From the NCBI RefSeq assembly GCF_014202975.1, contig NZ_JACHHZ010000006.1, positions 62,001 to 126,000 of the forward strand: a stretch of 64,000 bases of DNA. The letters run 5' to 3'. The stretch is from Povalibacter uvarum (GTDB taxonomy: Bacteria; Pseudomonadota; Gammaproteobacteria; Steroidobacterales; Steroidobacteraceae). Positions 61,392 to 64,000 of this stretch are shown here, piece after piece (the first letter of the stretch is position 1; each line of letters starts with the position of its first letter). A program made the translations under genes and the position numbers. The notes under the pieces are model-generated. The model was not told the origin of the DNA and did no database searches. It worked only from the letters and a program-made list of their open reading frames with translations.

Positions 61392-61553
61392 TGAGCTACG
61401 AGCGGTGAGCTGGTAGCCAGAGAACGAAAAAGGGCGCGACGGAAGTCGCGCCCTTTTTGTTTGCACACTGCTATTCGGAACCTTGCCTGCTCAAGGCAAC
61501 TCAGCGACCAGGTCTCTCTTCCATCTGGCTCACAGCTCGTCGCTCGCAGCTCG
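61392..61553. repeat. Paired heptamer arrays, locus 9, around a terminator
   Basis: Plus-strand units TGAGCTA, CGAGCGG, TGAGCTG, GTAGCCA run 61392-61419, then GAGAA. On the minus strand, CGAGCTG, CGAGCGA, CGAGCTG, TGAGCCA (61553 to 61526), then GATGG. The borders face inward with the hppA terminator between, the same plan as locus 3. Confidence 0.8.
61427..61458. terminator. Bidirectional intrinsic terminator between hppA and the GGDEF/EAL gene
   Basis: GGGCGCGAC pairs with GTCGCGCCC around GGAA. Five A precede and five T follow, so it works on both strands and serves both convergent genes. Confidence 0.92.
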
Positions 61554-61581
61554 CAGCCTCCGTCCGCACCCGTGCGGACGC

Positions 61582-63903
61582 TCAGCTCGCCCTCGCCACC
61601 ACTCTCACCAACGGCTGCGGTCTCCCCAAGTGATACCCCTGCACAAAGTCCACGCCCATCCTGGTGGCCGCTTCCAGAGCACTCACGTCTTCGACCTGTT
61701 CGGCAACGACCTGGAAGTTCAGTGTCCGGGCGAGCTTGATCATCGCGGCGACCATCGCCTGGTTGACCGAATCGATGCCGAGGTTGCGGATGAATGAGCC
61801 GTCGATCTTGAGGTAGTCGAGCGAGAGGTTCTTGAGATTGCCGAAGGACGACAGGCCACGGCCGAAGTCGTCGAGGGCGAAACGGCAGCCCATGCCGTGG
61901 AGTACGCCGATGAATCGCTGGGCGTGTTCGATGTTCGTGATGACGGAATTCTCGGCGACTTCGAAGCACACCTTGTCGGCGTCGACGCCCGTGCGGTCGA
62001 GCACTTCGACGACGAACTCGAGGAACTGGGGATCGCCGAGCGTCTGGCCTGAAAGGTTGATCGCGATGCTGCGATCCGGTGGAACTCTGATCGCACCGCG
62101 CGCAAGCGCTGTCAACGCGGCTTGCACGACCCAGCGATCCACATCCGTCATGAGCCGATAGCGTTCAGCGGCACGCAGGAACTCCACCGGAGAGATACCG
62201 CCGGGGATCGACTCGTCCTGCAATCGCAGCAGCACTTCCAGCGCCGGGCCCCGCGTAACGCCGGGTGTCGCAATGATCGGCTGCGCCATCAGCTCGAAAC
62301 GGTTGTCCTTGAGCGCAGTCTGCAGGCGCTGCAGCCACTGGATCTCGCCGCGGTGACGGGCGACGGACTCATCGCGAGCGGAGTACACGTGAACGTGATT
62401 GCCCTGCTTCTTGGCGACGTAGCACGCGGAGTCGGCGGCGCTCATGATCTCATCGACCACCCCGCTCTCGCGCGAGACTTCGACGAGGCCGACGCTGACG
62501 CCGATGTTGAAGATCTTGTCCTTCCAGACGAAGCGGTACTCGCTCACCTTGCGGACGACGTCGTCGGCAATCTGGCGCGCCTTCTCGAGCGGACAGCCGG
62601 TGAGCAGCAGGCCGAACTCGTCGCCGCCCAGCCGACCGGCGGTATCCGAATCGCGCACCGCTGCTTTCACGAGTGCAGCGACCTCGCGCAGCATCGTGTC
62701 ACCAGCCATGTGACCGCAGCTGTCGTTCACGACTTTGAAACGATCCAGGTCGAGATAGCACAGGACATGCCGCGCGGCACTCGCATGCGTCGACTCGAGC
62801 GCTTCCTCCATGCGGCGTTCGAACTCGCGTCGATTCACGAGGCCAGTCAGTGGATCGTGGCTCGCCTGGTACGACATCTGGCGCGTGATGCCGCGCAGTT
62901 CGCTCACGTCGCGAACCGCGATCACCGTGCCCGCCAGATCACCGCGCTGACCCTTCAGGGGCGTGACCGTGAGCTCGACAGACCGTTCTTCGCCGCCATC
63001 GCGCGAGATCATCAATCCGCGGCGACCTACGGTGACTTTCGCTTGCGTGGTCAGGCACTGGCGAACCGGATCACCGAGCGACCGGCGGTCGCTTTCATCC
63101 ACCAGCGTGATGATGTCGGTGATGGTCTTGCCCATCGCATCCGCGCCGGACACGCCCACCAGCTGCTCGGCAGCACGATTGAGATAGTCGATGCGACCGC
63201 TGACGTCCGTCGTGACGATGCCCTCGCCGAGCGAATCGAGCGTATCCCAGGCGGTCGAACGACCCTTCGATCCCTGCGACGGCGCGGTGGCGGCTCTGGG
63301 GCCCATCTCCAGCATCGTCAGCAACAGCGCCGGCCCGCCCTGGTAGTCGATGCGAACGGCTGAAAGCTCGACCCGCAATGTCTGATCGCGGTTCGGCTGC
63401 AGCTCGATCTCGAGCCGATCCATCGCCGGTTCCGCGCCCAGCACGCGGCGCAGCTGTTCGCCGACGAGATCGCGATAGTCGGGATGCACCAGGTCGGACA
63501 TGGCCTGCCCGATCAGGTTCTTTTCATTCTGGCCGCTGAGGACGGCGAAGCGATGGTTTGCGAAGACGATGCCTTCGCGATGCACGGCAACTGCCTCGTG
63601 GAGTCCGCCGAGCAGCCCGACGAGAGCGCGTTCGCGTTCGGCGATCAGGAGATCCTTGACGGCGATCTGTTCGAGCAGCTGATTGGCGCTCGATGCGAGC
63701 GGTTGTGCCGGCTGGCCGCCGCTTCGCACGCGCTCGGCGAATCTGCCTTCGCGCACGATGCCGTCGAGCTGATTCGCGGCGCGCGACAGCACCGCGGCAC
63801 GACGCTCGCGCCACACGAGCACGCCGATGAGGGCAAACAGCGCAATGCCCAGCAGCAAAGTGCCGACAGGAATGTTCAGTGTCCCTAACATGTCGCCCAA
63901 CAT
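61582..63903 (-). CDS. PAS-PAS-GGDEF-EAL cyclic-di-GMP protein
   Basis: 773 residues: membrane helix at about 12-30, coiled region, two PAS domains (about 85-200 and 210-330), GGDEF domain with intact GGDEF at 426-430, then EAL domain. In the EAL domain the signature is EVLLR (Glu556) instead of EALLR, with DDFGRG (678-683) and VAEQVED retained, so phosphodiesterase activity is plausible. The GGDEF may be active or act as a GTP sensor; its RxxD-type position reads RDSD. ATG at 63891 is an alternative start. Confidence 0.94.
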   Translation of the reverse strand: MLGDMLGTLNIPVGTLLLGIALFALIGVLVWRERRAAVLSRAANQLDGIVREGRFAERVRSGGQPAQPLASSANQLLEQIAVKDLLIAERERALVGLLGGLHEAVAVHREGIVFANHRFAVLSGQNEKNLIGQAMSDLVHPDYRDLVGEQLRRVLGAEPAMDRLEIELQPNRDQTLRVELSAVRIDYQGGPALLLTMLEMGPRAATAPSQGSKGRSTAWDTLDSLGEGIVTTDVSGRIDYLNRAAEQLVGVSGADAMGKTITDIITLVDESDRRSLGDPVRQCLTTQAKVTVGRRGLMISRDGGEERSVELTVTPLKGQRGDLAGTVIAVRDVSELRGITRQMSYQASHDPLTGLVNRREFERRMEEALESTHASAARHVLCYLDLDRFKVVNDSCGHMAGDTMLREVAALVKAAVRDSDTAGRLGGDEFGLLLTGCPLEKARQIADDVVRKVSEYRFVWKDKIFNIGVSVGLVEVSRESGVVDEIMSAADSACYVAKKQGNHVHVYSARDESVARHRGEIQWLQRLQTALKDNRFELMAQPIIATPGVTRGPALEVLLRLQDESIPGGISPVEFLRAAERYRLMTDVDRWVVQAALTALARGAIRVPPDRSIAINLSGQTLGDPQFLEFVVEVLDRTGVDADKVCFEVAENSVITNIEHAQRFIGVLHGMGCRFALDDFGRGLSSFGNLKNLSLDYLKIDGSFIRNLGIDSVNQAMVAAMIKLARTLNFQVVAEQVEDVSALEAATRMGVDFVQGYHLGRPQPLVRVVARAS

Positions 63904-64000
63904 GTCGGACGGGCACCAGCGAACGTACCGCCCATGATCTCCTTCAAGCCCCTACTCGCGCATTCATGCCGCCCGCACGGCCGATGCGCTTTGTCGATGA
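63904..64000. other. Window end without recognised feature
   Basis: 97 bases upstream of the GGDEF/EAL gene. It probably holds that gene's promoter. I see no gene start, repeat or hairpin. Confidence 0.5.

Noticed and set aside
62122-63363. A 413-codon plus-strand frame opposite the GGDEF/EAL gene
   Set aside because: Shadow frame; all domain signatures are on the minus strand.

Overview
The window is about 64 kb of GC-rich, densely packed chromosomal DNA from a Gram-negative bacterium. Gene content and order point to the Gammaproteobacteria. The markers are petABC followed by sspAB, the kdsDC-lptCAB-rpoN-hpf-rapZ cluster, a DUF6776/bactofilin/erpA cluster, a fused chorismate mutase-prephenate dehydrogenase, and pfp next to hppA. 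I would place it near Xanthomonadales, Nevskiales or Steroidobacterales, but that is inference. Nearly everything is housekeeping. I see no tRNA, rRNA, prophage, transposase or CRISPR array.

Layout. 1-4744: end of an M23 peptidase, then ppk1 and ppx (polyphosphate making and breaking) convergent. 4850-7718: erpA, bactofilin, DUF6776, hemJ, rppH. 7774-12568: a lone FecCD-type permease facing an FbpABC ferric-iron importer with a near-ideal Fur box. 12619-16685: diguanylate cyclase, tyrA, pdxH, sspB, sspA. 16754-20742: cytochrome bc1 (petABC) and a DegS-type protease. 20739-30395: murA, ibaG, kdsD, kdsC, lptC, lptA, lptB, rpoN, hpf, rapZ, mgtE. This joins cell-wall, KDO/LPS-export and sigma-54 genes, but the mla genes and the nitrogen-PTS genes usually found in this neighbourhood are missing. 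30363-37066: patatin, exported peroxiredoxin, VWA protein, MoxR ATPase, penicillin-acylase-type hydrolase. 37261-43187: pyk, pgk, gap and tkt in one direction. 43188-43630 is the only gene-free stretch over 300 bases. 43631-47373: cpdA-like phosphodiesterase, TraB/GumN, crcB, a 54-residue rubredoxin, hemL. 47378-51585: a surface-polysaccharide group (Wzi-like barrel, GT4, GT9). 51623-56860: a small conserved unknown, CPBP protease, LON-domain protein, mpl, a membrane protein, rnd. 56864-63903: adenylate kinase with a histone-H1-like tail, PPi-dependent phosphofructokinase, proton-pumping pyrophosphatase, and a PAS/GGDEF/EAL protein.

Two themes stand out. First, phosphate-bond economy: ppk1/ppx, pfp, hppA and rppH are all within one window, and pfp with hppA suggests PPi-linked glycolysis. 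Second, and most unusual, is a family of intergenic arrays built from 7-8 base units. Unit sequence changes from locus to locus (xxAGCxx, CTATCCG, CGGTTGG, GGATGGC, GCTAG-rich), but period and a CCAGA(GAA) border are kept in most. At least nine loci are seen, several as inverted pairs with borders facing inward, sometimes around a terminator. I know of no description of this family.
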